Assembly (NCBI GenBank): GCA_965221175.1 | Contig: OZ244867.1 | Location: 1,736,001-1,800,000, forward strand | Direction of reading: 5' to 3' | DNA length: 64,000 bases | From: JAJDZL01 sp965221175 | GTDB lineage: Bacteria; Pseudomonadota; Gammaproteobacteria; Arenicellales; JAJDZL01 | In this document: positions 18,274-27,883 of the stretch, piece after piece | Numbering within the stretch: position 1 is the first letter of the stretch | Layout of the letters: each line of letters begins with the position of its first letter | Made by a program: the position numbers and the translations under genes | The notes under the pieces: model-generated | The model's input: only the letters and a program-made list of their open reading frames with translations | The model's database searches: none | What the model was told of the DNA's origin: nothing

Positions 18274-18786
18274 ATGCGTTATCGAAAACCTATGGCACCC
18301 GAAGCAAAGCATTCACACTTGATCAAGCAGAAACAACCACTATTCTTTCAATTTTCGAGCCTTGTTCTGGTAGGTCTGTGTGGTCTTTTGTCTGTCTGGA
18401 CTCCTGTTGCCTCTGATCAAGCCGTATTTGCTGATCCTACCAATTTCACATTAACGACTCAAGGCAAGAAACTGTATGCAGAACATTGCGCAGAATGTCA
18501 CGGAGTCGAGCTTGAAGGTCAGCCCAATTGGACCAAACGAGACTCCGATGGAATACTGCCCGCACCGCCGCATGACGCTTCCGGACATACTTGGCATCAT
18601 TCCGATCAACTACTCTTCACTTTAACCAAACTAGGAGTGGCAGCAATTGCCGGTCCAAACTACCCGACAAATATGCCAACCTATGGCGATGTTTTGAGCG
18701 ATCAGGAAATCGTTGCTATTATTGCTTTCATCAAAAGTACTTGGCCGTTAGAGATTCAAGAAGCGCAGAGTCGCACAAATTTCTAA
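18274..18786 (+). CDS. Periplasmic mono-haem c-type cytochrome
   Basis: This 170-residue protein has an N-terminal hydrophobic segment at about residues 26-45 (SSLVLVGLCGLLSVWTPVAS) that would export it or anchor it. A haem c motif CAECH lies near residue 73, preceded by GKKLYAEH. The NMPTYGDVLSDQEIVAIIAFIKSTWP end holds the likely Met axial ligand and the last class I cytochrome c helix. A TTG sits directly before the chosen ATG. It is probably an electron carrier, but the partner is unknown because there are no redox genes adjacent. Confidence 0.87.
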   Translation: MRYRKPMAPEAKHSHLIKQKQPLFFQFSSLVLVGLCGLLSVWTPVASDQAVFADPTNFTLTTQGKKLYAEHCAECHGVELEGQPNWTKRDSDGILPAPPHDASGHTWHHSDQLLFTLTKLGVAAIAGPNYPTNMPTYGDVLSDQEIVAIIAFIKSTWPLEIQEAQSRTNF

Positions 18787-19103
18787 TTTAACCCGAATAT
18801 CTCGCTGATTGAGTTTTAAACTCATGTCACTGCCGTGCCTGCCAGAAATGAAAGGTTCTGCAACAACTTCAGTTCTATCATTCGCAATCTGAACGTGGGG
18901 CCTTAACGCGGGCGGTTACGATGTCACTAAATTTCGGCTGATGAACCGAGGCTGTAACAGCGGGTAATGGCTTTTTCCTCCGACACATTTTTAACAGGTT
19001 GGAAATGATCGGCATTACTATCCCTAGGACGTAACTGGCGATAGCAGATTGACGCTCTGGATAACAAACGGAATTTACGGGCGTATCACCCGGCTTGACT
19101 GTG
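18787..19103. other. Intergenic region after the cytochrome gene
   Basis: This stretch of about 315 bases lies between the cytochrome gene and the converging tRNA-Ser(CGA). On the minus strand an open frame ends at 18878 and could encode a short peptide with one hydrophobic stretch (IASYVLGIVMPIISNLL) followed by a basic segment. The frame continues backward into the tRNA and has no clear ribosome binding site, so I do not call a gene. No repeat or strong hairpin was seen. Confidence 0.4.
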
Positions 19104-19194
19104 TGGCGGAGGAGGTGGGATTCGAACCCACGTGGAGCTTGCGCCCCCAACGGATTTCGAGTCCGCGCCGTTATGTCCACTTCGGTACCCCTCC
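19104..19194 (-). tRNA. tRNA-Ser(CGA)
   Basis: On the minus strand the 91-nt class II tRNA has 5' acceptor GGAGGGG paired with CTCCTCC (one G-T), discriminator G and an encoded CCA. The anticodon arm is GCGGA-CTCGAAA-TCCGT, so the anticodon is CGA, reading TCG. A long variable arm and the GGTTCGAATCC T arm are present. Confidence 0.95.
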
Positions 19195-19272
19195 ACAGAT
19201 TGCCGGCTGGGCGATCATGGTATTGTATAAGAATTCGAATAATCCGAGTTGCTTCAGACTCAGCGAAACCCG

Positions 19273-19746
19273 CTACAAAGTAGATTTTCTCTTCGCTTCA
19301 AAAAATTTCTGCATCAGCTGTGCACATTCATCACTCAGAATATCTCCGACCACCTCACACTGGTGATTCAGAGTGTTATTTTGCAACACATTCAGGACCG
19401 AACCTGCCGAACCTGCCTTGGAGTCAGTGGCTCCATATATCACGGTATCCAGTCTTGATTGAATGACAGCACCAGCACACATCGCACAGGGTTCGATGGT
19501 GACGTACATTCTGGCTCCCGGAAGTCGATGATTGTTGATTGTCGCAGCTGCTGATCTCAACGCAATAATCTCCGCATGCGCACTTGGGTCACAATTGGAA
19601 ATCGTAAGATTGTAACCTTCGCCAATGATTCTTCCATTCAGTACGACGATAGCACCGATGGGTACTTCATCCTTCTGATATGCGAATTGGGCCAGATACA
19701 GTGCCCGACGCATCCAGATTTCGTGTTCAACCAAGTCAGAGGACAA
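19273..19746 (-). CDS. tadA: tRNA-specific adenosine deaminase TadA
   Basis: TadA converts the wobble adenosine 34 of tRNA-Arg(ACG) to inosine. The 157-residue protein has the deaminase zinc and catalytic motif HAE at about residues 57-59 and PCAMC at about 86-90. A C-terminal helix region with the typical KKFFEAKR-like end follows (QKFFEAKRK). The first codon appears to be TTG at 19746, because the product then starts just before the usual EHEIWMRRALYLA helix. It lies between the PhyH gene and tRNA-Ser on the minus strand. Confidence 0.94.
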   Translation of the reverse strand: MSSDLVEHEIWMRRALYLAQFAYQKDEVPIGAIVVLNGRIIGEGYNLTISNCDPSAHAEIIALRSAAATINNHRLPGARMYVTIEPCAMCAGAVIQSRLDTVIYGATDSKAGSAGSVLNVLQNNTLNHQCEVVGDILSDECAQLMQKFFEAKRKSTL

Positions 19747-19776
19747 AACCAGTCAATAGTAAAACGGGGCTATAGC

Positions 19777-20685
19777 CTATCGACCGCGGCGCCACAATAT
19801 TGGAAACCAGTCCTCTCTCATTCGATCTCCAGGTTGCAACCCAATATCCGGAAAGGGTGGCGAAGTTTCGACTGGACGTTCGCAGTATGCCACATCATCT
19901 CCCAGCCATCGGGTAGATATTGCTCGCCTTCTTGCTTTCACTTCGCCCGCTGTCGTTCCATGCAAAGTCAAAAAATTAAATGCAATGCAGTCTCCGGGTT
20001 CCAGGTCCCAGGCAAGAATGTCATACTCTTCGGGACATTGGTCTATATCCGGTACCAACTCCATTGGCATGCCTTGTGATTCAAAACCAGAGCCATCCAA
20101 AAAGTGAACTGGATGAAACAGTTTGCCCCATCGGTGAGAGCCTCGAACGAATCGTACAGCGACTTCTGCTGCAGTATCATCAAGCGCAACATAGAGACTC
20201 ACTGTCTGTCTCCCATCGACGCAATAGTAAGGCATGTCTTGATGCCAAGGTGTGGCTCGCTGAGTACCGAGTTCTTTACAAAACGCATGTTCATGAAAGA
20301 ATTGTGCCTCATTGGCATGCATCAATTGACCAGCCATTGACGCCGCACAGGAATAGCTCACATAATCAAGATATTCTGGAATCAGCAGCCAGTTACAGTA
20401 GCTGTCAAAAAAGCGTCCCGGCGCACCAGCCGGAGTGCTTTCACAGGGGAATGCATAGTCGTCAGGGGCATCAAGAATTTTTTGCAAACCCTGTTGCAGA
20501 CTCTTCACCCAGTCGCGAAATTCTCCACGCATCAGCACGGCACCATCGGATTGATATCGATCAATCAATTCCTGCTCGCCTGACCAGTGTGGGATTTCAG
20601 AAAGATCGAACTGCGGAATTCCATTCGATCTCCAGTCAATCGTTGTCCGATTTCCACTCAGATCGCCCACTCCCGCCTTTTGCAT
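19777..20685 (-). CDS. Phytanoyl-CoA dioxygenase (PhyH) family protein
   Basis: This Fe(II)/2-oxoglutarate-dependent oxygenase-like protein has 302 residues. The metal triad is visible as WHQDM (His and Asp at about residues 148 and 150) and a distal LHGT His at about 241. The RRRAISTRW segment near 255 holds the 2-oxoglutarate-binding Arg. The ATG at 20685 is chosen because GGGAG lies about nine bases before it; a TTG five codons upstream is possible. The family hydroxylates varied small molecules, and the substrate here is unknown. It lies 30 bases upstream of tadA on the same strand. Confidence 0.85.
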   Translation of the reverse strand: MQKAGVGDLSGNRTTIDWRSNGIPQFDLSEIPHWSGEQELIDRYQSDGAVLMRGEFRDWVKSLQQGLQKILDAPDDYAFPCESTPAGAPGRFFDSYCNWLLIPEYLDYVSYSCAASMAGQLMHANEAQFFHEHAFCKELGTQRATPWHQDMPYYCVDGRQTVSLYVALDDTAAEVAVRFVRGSHRWGKLFHPVHFLDGSGFESQGMPMELVPDIDQCPEEYDILAWDLEPGDCIAFNFLTLHGTTAGEVKARRRAISTRWLGDDVAYCERPVETSPPFPDIGLQPGDRMREDWFPILWRRGR

Positions 20686-20901
20686 CAGATATTCTCCCAA
20701 CTGACTTTCTTATAAATTTCAGATTTCAGTTTATATGATAGTATTTCGAAAATTTCAGTTTTTGCCATTGAATTGTCTTGAACGGGATTCACAAATACTG
20801 ACATGCTGCTAAGGAGTGCTACGAGTATTGAGATTCGTTCCGCTGAATGGGTATAATCGGTTGTATCTTTCCTGTTTTGTTCTTCAGGTTTCACACGTAA
20901 C

Positions 20902-22791
20902 TTGACTGCTGTCTACGACGCTTCCTCTATTGAAGTCCTGATTGGGCTTGAACCCGTTCGCAAGCGACCGGGGATGTACACCCAGATCGAGAGTCCCAAT
21001 CACCTTGCCCAGGAAGTCATCGATAACAGTGTTGATGAAGTCATCGCTGGCTACGGCTCCAAAATTGAAGTGACTCTTCATGCCGACCAGTCGCTCAGCG
21101 TAGCAGACGACGGCAGAGGCATACCCGTCGACATTCATCAGGGAGAAAGTGTTTCTGGAGTTGAGGTCATCATGACGCATCTACATTCCGGCGCCAAGTT
21201 TTCATCAAAAAACTACATGCACTCCGGAGGTTTGCACGGAGTCGGTGTTTCCGTAGTTAACGCTCTTTCCACCAGACTCACAGTTGAAATTCAACGTGAT
21301 GGGGGCTTATATCGGATTGATTTTGCCGATGGCGAAGTTGATCAAGAACTCACTAAAATCGGAATTGTAGCAAAAAAGAAAACCGGCACCAGAATTCAGT
21401 TCTGGCCAGACCGGCAGTTTTTCGACTCGACCCAATTCAAGGTCAAGAATCTAAAGCGGTTGATGCTCGCGAAAGCTGTACTCTGCCCTGGACTGGAGCT
21501 TGTATTCTCTGACGAAATCAACCCAGTAAATAATGAGAGCTGGAAGTTCGAAGAAGGCTTGGGAGACTACCTGATCGGCCAACTGAACGGTAGCGAAAGA
21601 ATCCCGGAAGAACCAATTGTCGTTCATCGAATGGCGGATGATACACAGGTCGATTGTGTGGTTGCCTGGACACCGAATGCTAGTGAGATCGTGGCGGAGA
21701 GTTACGTTAACTTGATTCCAACAGAACTGGGGGGGACCCACGTAAATGGTTTCAGGACTGGCATAACCGATGCTGTTCGAGAATTTTGTGAGTTTCGCAA
21801 TCTGTTACCCAGAGGGCTTCGTATATCTGTTGAGGATGTCTGGCGTTACTGTAGCTATATTCTCTCAGTTCGAATGGAAAATCCTCAGTTCACGGGCCAG
21901 ACCAAAGAACGACTGTCTTCAAGACGGGTGGGGAAATCGCTTTCTTCCATTGCCAAAAGCGCCTTCAGTCTATGGCTAAATCAACATGTCGCCGCGGCAG
22001 AGCGAGTTGCTCAGCTATCCATCGAACATGCACGACTGCGTGAGAAATCCAGCAAGAAAGTCGAACGACAGAAAACCGTGATCGGCCCCGCATTGCCCGG
22101 CAAACTTTCCGATTGTACAAGTGCAAACATCAGCGATACAGAACTGTTTTTGGTCGAAGGCGATTCTGCAGGCGGCTCCGCAAAACAGGCACGCGATCGT
22201 GTAACTCAGGCGATTTTGCCGTTACGTGGGAAAATTTTGAACACTTGGGAAGTCGCATCGGGAGAAGTGCTCGCCTCAGCAGAAGTTCACTCCATTGCCG
22301 TGGCGTTAGGTGTCGATCCTGGCTCGACTCAAACCAATGGTCTACGCTATGGCAAGGTATGTATTCTAGCAGATGCTGACTCCGATGGTGCCCATATCGC
22401 TACATTGCTGTGCGCGCTGTTCGTAAAACATTTTAGAGTTCTAGTCGAAGAGGGTCGAGTTCATGTCGCTATGCCTCCCCTTTACAGAATTGATGCAGGC
22501 AAGGATGTCCATTACGCATTAGATGACGAAGAACTCGAACACGTTACCTCAAATATCAAAAAAACCAAACCGAAAGCAAAGATAACGGTGCAGCGTTTCA
22601 AGGGGCTTGGTGAAATGAATCCTTCTCAGTTGAAAGAAACCACCATGAACCCCGATACTCGACGACTCATACGTCTGCAAGCCGATTCCTGGACTAGAAT
22701 CAACGACACACTCGACATGCTGCTTGCAAAAAAGAAGGCGGCGGAACGAAAAGACTGGCTAACCAGCGTTGGAAATCAGGCGCAGATCTGA
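20902..22791 (+). CDS. parE: DNA topoisomerase IV subunit B
   Basis: ParE is the ATPase subunit of topoisomerase IV, which unlinks daughter chromosomes. The 629-residue protein begins MTAVYDASSIEVLIGLEPVRKRPGMYT. It has the GHKL ATP-binding residues (EVIDNSVDEVIAG, DDGRGIPVD, GGLHGVGVSVVNAL) and the Toprim region with EGDSAGGSAKQARDR, then PLRGKILN and DADSDGAHI. The start is a TTG at 20902. The short length fits the E. coli ParE class rather than GyrB. parC follows with one base between stop and start. Confidence 0.95.
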   Translation: MTAVYDASSIEVLIGLEPVRKRPGMYTQIESPNHLAQEVIDNSVDEVIAGYGSKIEVTLHADQSLSVADDGRGIPVDIHQGESVSGVEVIMTHLHSGAKFSSKNYMHSGGLHGVGVSVVNALSTRLTVEIQRDGGLYRIDFADGEVDQELTKIGIVAKKKTGTRIQFWPDRQFFDSTQFKVKNLKRLMLAKAVLCPGLELVFSDEINPVNNESWKFEEGLGDYLIGQLNGSERIPEEPIVVHRMADDTQVDCVVAWTPNASEIVAESYVNLIPTELGGTHVNGFRTGITDAVREFCEFRNLLPRGLRISVEDVWRYCSYILSVRMENPQFTGQTKERLSSRRVGKSLSSIAKSAFSLWLNQHVAAAERVAQLSIEHARLREKSSKKVERQKTVIGPALPGKLSDCTSANISDTELFLVEGDSAGGSAKQARDRVTQAILPLRGKILNTWEVASGEVLASAEVHSIAVALGVDPGSTQTNGLRYGKVCILADADSDGAHIATLLCALFVKHFRVLVEEGRVHVAMPPLYRIDAGKDVHYALDDEELEHVTSNIKKTKPKAKITVQRFKGLGEMNPSQLKETTMNPDTRRLIRLQADSWTRINDTLDMLLAKKKAAERKDWLTSVGNQAQI

Positions 22792-22792
22792 C

Positions 22793-25051
22793 ATGACTCT
22801 TGATCTAACCCTGTTCGATAACCCTCAATCCACTCAGGAAGAATCCATTCCGCTGGAGGAATTTGCGGAAAATGCCTACCTCAACTACTCGATGTATGTC
22901 ATTCTTGACCGTGCTCTTCCGCACATTGCGGACGGACTCAAGCCGGTTCAGAGAAGAATCATTTACGCGATGTCCGAACTCGGGTTGAACGCCACTGCGA
23001 AATACAAAAAGTCTGCACGCACAGTCGGCGACGTCATTGGTAAGTTTCACCCGCATGGTGACAGCGCCGCCTATGAAGCAATGGTCTTGATGGCGCAACC
23101 GTTTACTTACCGTTATCCTATCATCGACGGTCAAGGAAACTGGGGTTCAGCAAGCGATCCGAAGTCATTTGCAGCAATGCGATATACGGAGTGTCGCTTC
23201 ACGCCTTATGCCCAAGTGCTGCTTGAAGAAATCTCCAAAGGTACGGTCGACTGGGCACCCAATTTTGACGGTACTCTGGAGGAACCCAAAAGACTGCCGG
23301 CTCAGTTGCCGAACATATTGCTGAACGGAGCTTCCGGCATCGCGGTGGGCATGGCGACAGATATCCCTCCGCACAACATTCGAGAAGTAGCCGCTGCCAG
23401 CATTACTCTTCTTCGAAAACCATCCTCCAGCATCAAGGAATTGTGCGAAATAATCAAAGGTCCCGACTTCCCGACTGAAGCTGAAATCATCACCCCAGCT
23501 GCAGAACTGCTGAAAATGTATGAAACCGGAGGAGGATCTGTTCGGCAGCGAGCTGTGTGGACAAAGGCAAGGAATTCCATCGTAATTGAGGGTATCCCGC
23601 ATCAAGTATCAGACGCCAAAGTCATGGAGCAGATCGCCACTCAAATGCTAGCGAAAAAACTGCCGATGGTCGTAGATTTGCGAGACGAAGGTGATGAAAC
23701 GAACCCGACCCGTCTCGTACTCGAATTACGCAGCAATCGAATCGATTGCGACGCGCTGATGCGCCATCTTTTCGCCACAACCGATCTTGAAAAAAGCTAC
23801 CGAGTCAATCTGAACCTAATCGGACTCAATGGAAAACCGCAGGTTCACAATCTGAAAAAGCTGCTCGCGGATTGGCTCGCATTCAGAAAGAACACCATCC
23901 TCAGACGTCTTAATAGTCGCTTGGAATTTATCTTGGACCGTCTGCATATTCTGGATGGACAGTTCATCGTTTTTCTCAACATTGACGAAGTCATTCACAT
24001 CATTCGAACTGAAGATGAACCGAAAACTGAATTGATGAACCGATTTAGGCTAAGTCAGCGGCAAGTAGAATCAGTTCTGGAAATTCGGCTCCGGCAGTTG
24101 GCGAGACTCGAAGAAATCAAAATTCGCGAGGAGCAATTTTCGCTCCGAAAAGAGCGTGATGAACTCGAAGCGACGATCAACTCGGACAGTAGATTGAAAC
24201 TGCTGGTCATCCAGGATATTGAGGCGGCAGCGGATAAGTATGGCGATAAACGACGATCACCACTTCGCGAAAAAGAAGCGGCACGAGCATTTACCTCTGA
24301 AGAACTGAATCCATCGGAACCGATTACCATCGTTCTGTCTAAAAGCGGCTGGATTCGGTCTGCCAAGGGACACGACATAGATGCTGATCAATTGAACTAT
24401 CGAGAAGGCGACGAATTCCTGGCATCCACGACTGGAAAATCGAACGAGTCTCTGATTTGCATGGATTCGACTGGACGAATGTATACCTTACAGGTTCACA
24501 AGCTTCCATCCGCCCGATCTTACGGTGAACCTCTAACCAAGATGCTCAATCCAACCGCAGACGCTAGATTTACAGGGCTGCTTCTTGGCAGCGAGAACAT
24601 TCACTGCCTGTTGGCTTCAAGTGAAGGAATCGGATTTGTTTGCAAGCTAAGTAATGCAGTATCCAAGAACCGTTCCGGCAAAGCAATTCTGACCATCAAA
24701 GACGGATACGAACCCCTGCCTATCGAACGAATAGATGATTTTTCTCAATATGTTGCAGTAATCACAAACGTAGCGCGTCTGTTGATCTATCCAATAAAAG
24801 ATTTGCCAATTCAGATGAAAGGTGGCGGAGTAAGAATGATCAGCATTCCCAAACCAGCCAGACTAAATGGGGAAAGCATCAGTTTTGTTAAAGTGTTTTC
24901 AGGGAATCAAGACCTGATCATTCATTCTGGGCGACAACATCTTCGACTGAAACGTATCGAACGTGAGCGATATCTAGGTGAGAAGACTTTGAGAGGTACA
25001 TACTTGCCTAAGGGTTATCGTAATGTACACAAAGTTGAGGTTGAGAGTTAA
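22793..25051 (+). CDS. parC: DNA topoisomerase IV subunit A
   Basis: ParC is the DNA-cleaving subunit of topoisomerase IV. The 752-residue product has the winged-helix region HPHGDSAAYEAMVLMAQPF, where gyrase and topo IV quinolone residues lie, with wild-type-like HGDSAAYE. The active-site tyrosine is in AAMRYTECRF. The GASGIAVGMATDIPPHN block follows. The C-terminal domain is shorter and less regular than the six-blade wheel of GyrA, as expected for ParC. The start ATG at 22793 lies one base after the parE stop. Confidence 0.95.
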   Translation: MTLDLTLFDNPQSTQEESIPLEEFAENAYLNYSMYVILDRALPHIADGLKPVQRRIIYAMSELGLNATAKYKKSARTVGDVIGKFHPHGDSAAYEAMVLMAQPFTYRYPIIDGQGNWGSASDPKSFAAMRYTECRFTPYAQVLLEEISKGTVDWAPNFDGTLEEPKRLPAQLPNILLNGASGIAVGMATDIPPHNIREVAAASITLLRKPSSSIKELCEIIKGPDFPTEAEIITPAAELLKMYETGGGSVRQRAVWTKARNSIVIEGIPHQVSDAKVMEQIATQMLAKKLPMVVDLRDEGDETNPTRLVLELRSNRIDCDALMRHLFATTDLEKSYRVNLNLIGLNGKPQVHNLKKLLADWLAFRKNTILRRLNSRLEFILDRLHILDGQFIVFLNIDEVIHIIRTEDEPKTELMNRFRLSQRQVESVLEIRLRQLARLEEIKIREEQFSLRKERDELEATINSDSRLKLLVIQDIEAAADKYGDKRRSPLREKEAARAFTSEELNPSEPITIVLSKSGWIRSAKGHDIDADQLNYREGDEFLASTTGKSNESLICMDSTGRMYTLQVHKLPSARSYGEPLTKMLNPTADARFTGLLLGSENIHCLLASSEGIGFVCKLSNAVSKNRSGKAILTIKDGYEPLPIERIDDFSQYVAVITNVARLLIYPIKDLPIQMKGGGVRMISIPKPARLNGESISFVKVFSGNQDLIIHSGRQHLRLKRIERERYLGEKTLRGTYLPKGYRNVHKVEVES

Positions 25052-25210
25052 TAACTCATCAAGTTTCGAGTTTCAAAATGCTTTCAAATCGAATGGCTGT
25101 AGCATCATCAACGGTTCGCTAAAAATACCAACCAATTAAATTTCCAGTAAAAATTTAACATGCCTTTGGACAGTACGCATTCAAGCGTTTCTTCTTTCTT
25201 GTATTTAAAT

Positions 25211-27664
25211 TCAGAATTTGGAACTCCAACCGGCCATCACCCGCAATTCATCATTCACGCTCTCACTGTGTCCCAGCTCGTGAATCCATGTGGTGTTCAG
25301 TAAAATTTCACTGTTTCGAGACATAGGCTGATACCAATCAAAAGCAAGGTTTGACTGCCTGCCAGAAGGTGTCAAATCCACTGTTGCTTGAGAAAACAAT
25401 ATTCCCCCCGCTTGGGTGCGCCCGACCGGAATGCTGAGTGAGGTTTTGCCTTTTTCGACCCGCAAAGGCTGGGATAACGAAATTGAAAATGAACCACCAT
25501 TCTCAAGATGGCGTTTCCCGCTTAACTTGTACGCACTTGATAAAAGTGGGGTTACACGCCTGATAATTGACTTTTGGTAGTTGGGTACCGCCATACCCAT
25601 TTCTGCTATGGCTGAAATTTGCCAGTCATTGAACCCGAACTCAGTTCGAATGCCACTAAAGATCGAATTGGAGGCAAAACGTCCGAACCCTCCGGTTGCA
25701 TCCGTTCCAAGCAGGGATGATTTCTCTGCAAGCCACCCTGTATTAAAAATCAAGTACTTGCGATTTGGTCGCCACGAAAATGAAATTCCAGATACCGGTT
25801 TAACCCCCGAAATTCCGTGAGTTGTAAATGCTGTAACACCCGTTCCGTTTATTCCATTGAACCCAAGTGTTATCGATTTTTCGGCAAGGCTCAGGTGTCC
25901 GCTCTTATCCCCGTTAAGCGGCTCAAGAATCCCAAGTTGCAATTGCGGGATTCCAGAAAAACGCTCTATTGTTCCACCAGTTCGACCCGGAGTGAAACTT
26001 ACTCTTTGGTCCGCAATGTATCGGGTAATTCGACGCTGTGAGAATAAATTAAGAAGTTGTGTCTGAGCAGACTCAGGAGTTGTCTGTTGCGTTAAACCAC
26101 CAATGCTAAACCAAAACGGAGCACCGAGTTGATCGAAAGTCACAATTTCCCTTCCAGCTAGCGAACGTCCGAATCCGTCACCAAAAGCAGAACCCAATCG
26201 CATCCTGGTTGATCGGATGTCACTGCCGTTCTGTCCAACGGCATCGCCAAGCTGCAATGTCGCTACGCCAACTGGCGAAGTTGCAGCACCGAGATCCATC
26301 AAACCTTGCCCATAGATACTTCTATCTGCGTATTCACCTGTTTTATTCGCGGTACTATAAAGACGCGTAACCAGTTTGATACTCGGCAACTGGCCGCGAA
26401 AAAGTTGTTTCATTAACGCGAGTCCACCGGAGACGAACGGTGCCGCGAACGATGTTCCTCCGTCTTTAAAAATTCCCTCTGCTGGAGTATTCGGTTCAGT
26501 CGGGTGTGGTCCAAAGTATGCAAGCGAAACATCTTCTCCTGGTGCTGCGATGCACCAATTTGCAGCAATACCACACCTATTGGAGAAACCCGTAATTTTT
26601 CCATCCGTCTTTGTAGCGACAACTGAGATGACATGCCCACGAAGGTTCGGGATTCGTACTGGCAGCCCAGGAAAAACTTCCACTGACTTGGCATCTATTT
26701 TCTCTTGTACACAGTTAGGAGTTCCTGTTGTGCACGGATCGTTGTTAGCGTTACCGCCAGCAATCACAACTATTGTCTTTTCGCTGACATTCTTTTGTTC
26801 AAGAGCTTCGATCGCGTTTGAAAAGTTTGCGCGTAAATCAGTTTCCGTGTAATTGTCGATGATGCCACTAAAACCAAAGCTTAAATTGAGGACATCAATA
26901 TTACTGATATATGGGTACATCGGATCTTGACCGGAAGCAATTTTGATCACTGTTTCAAAATAACGGTCATTATTTAGGAGGCTACTCAAACTTATAGGGT
27001 TGTAGAGTGTAGTTGGAGAACCGGATCCCAAGGGAATTGCAACCATCACCCAGTTTGCTGCCCAGGCAACACCCTGAAAGTTAAGCTCAATGAGATCCAG
27101 GTTTGTGGTATTCATATCGTTCCAGCTATCCGGTGCGGCACCGACAACACTCAAAACTGCTGTGCCATGGGATAAAGTTCCTTTACCGTCTTCATTGTCA
27201 GCGCCGTATAGAAGTTCCAGTTTTGTCTGGCCAGGCAAAGCTGAAGATAGTGACGGATCGAACTCATTTACACCTGTATCTATGAAACCCACAGTAGTCC
27301 CGTATCCAGGACGTGCGTCGGGGCCTTTTGCGAGGCGAAGATTTGCATAAGCCTGATGAGCATTGATCGCTTCCAAACCCCATTGTTCTGAAAAGTTCTC
27401 TTCAACCTTGATATCCTCCGCCAGTTCTGCGCGTTTTTGACGGAACGCTTCGGGAGTTACGCCACCGAATTCATAAGTTTGGATGGTGGTTACTTGAGTA
27501 GGTTTGGTCGTAACACTGGTTTGACTACCGCCACCGCTATCACCACCGCCTCCGCCACCACAAGCGGATAACAACGAAGCGAAAATTGTAACAACTATTA
27601 CGAATCTCACAGTTAAATACCAGGTATGCACAAAACTATATAAAGTACCCAACACCGACCCCAC
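25211..27664 (-). CDS. Subtilase (S8) lipoprotein with C-terminal autotransporter-like domain
   Basis: The 817-residue protein has a hydrophobic N-terminus ending in a lipobox-like LLSAC (Cys near residue 35), then a Gly/Ser-rich spacer. The S8 protease domain spans about residues 95-450, with Asp in FIDTGVN (about 129), His in LSHGTAV (about 166), an oxyanion Asn in IAGGNANND and Ser in GGTSFAAPF (about 405). The last 270 or so residues are rich in alternating hydrophobic strands and end in Phe, typical of an outer-membrane beta-barrel. The layout resembles the lipid-modified autotransporter protease NalP. The exact start is uncertain: GTG codons at 27664 and within the next 20 codons are possible. 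It is convergent with parC. Confidence 0.82.
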   Translation of the reverse strand: MGSVLGTLYSFVHTWYLTVRFVIVVTIFASLLSACGGGGGGDSGGGSQTSVTTKPTQVTTIQTYEFGGVTPEAFRQKRAELAEDIKVEENFSEQWGLEAINAHQAYANLRLAKGPDARPGYGTTVGFIDTGVNEFDPSLSSALPGQTKLELLYGADNEDGKGTLSHGTAVLSVVGAAPDSWNDMNTTNLDLIELNFQGVAWAANWVMVAIPLGSGSPTTLYNPISLSSLLNNDRYFETVIKIASGQDPMYPYISNIDVLNLSFGFSGIIDNYTETDLRANFSNAIEALEQKNVSEKTIVVIAGGNANNDPCTTGTPNCVQEKIDAKSVEVFPGLPVRIPNLRGHVISVVATKTDGKITGFSNRCGIAANWCIAAPGEDVSLAYFGPHPTEPNTPAEGIFKDGGTSFAAPFVSGGLALMKQLFRGQLPSIKLVTRLYSTANKTGEYADRSIYGQGLMDLGAATSPVGVATLQLGDAVGQNGSDIRSTRMRLGSAFGDGFGRSLAGREIVTFDQLGAPFWFSIGGLTQQTTPESAQTQLLNLFSQRRITRYIADQRVSFTPGRTGGTIERFSGIPQLQLGILEPLNGDKSGHLSLAEKSITLGFNGINGTGVTAFTTHGISGVKPVSGISFSWRPNRKYLIFNTGWLAEKSSLLGTDATGGFGRFASNSIFSGIRTEFGFNDWQISAIAEMGMAVPNYQKSIIRRVTPLLSSAYKLSGKRHLENGGSFSISLSQPLRVEKGKTSLSIPVGRTQAGGILFSQATVDLTPSGRQSNLAFDWYQPMSRNSEILLNTTWIHELGHSESVNDELRVMAGWSSKF

Positions 27665-27883
27665 TAGATTCGGAAAATCAACTAAGGATAGAATTTTCTT
27701 AGAGTCGGCAACCGTACTTTCAAACCGTATTGTCAGTTGTAGCGCTGAAAATTCGTGGGGTTATGTTGCTTGATGGTAAATTACCTTTGTTTTTCAATAT
27801 ATTTAATAATTTACGTTAGAATCTACTATGATCATAGACTGAAATATTTACACAGGCATAAAATTCAATGAAGCCTGCCGGTT

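Noticed and set aside
18878..19180. A minus-strand 100-codon frame with one hydrophobic segment
   Set aside because: It runs back into tRNA-Ser(CGA) and has no ribosome binding site after the tRNA, so it is unlikely to be a gene as it stands.
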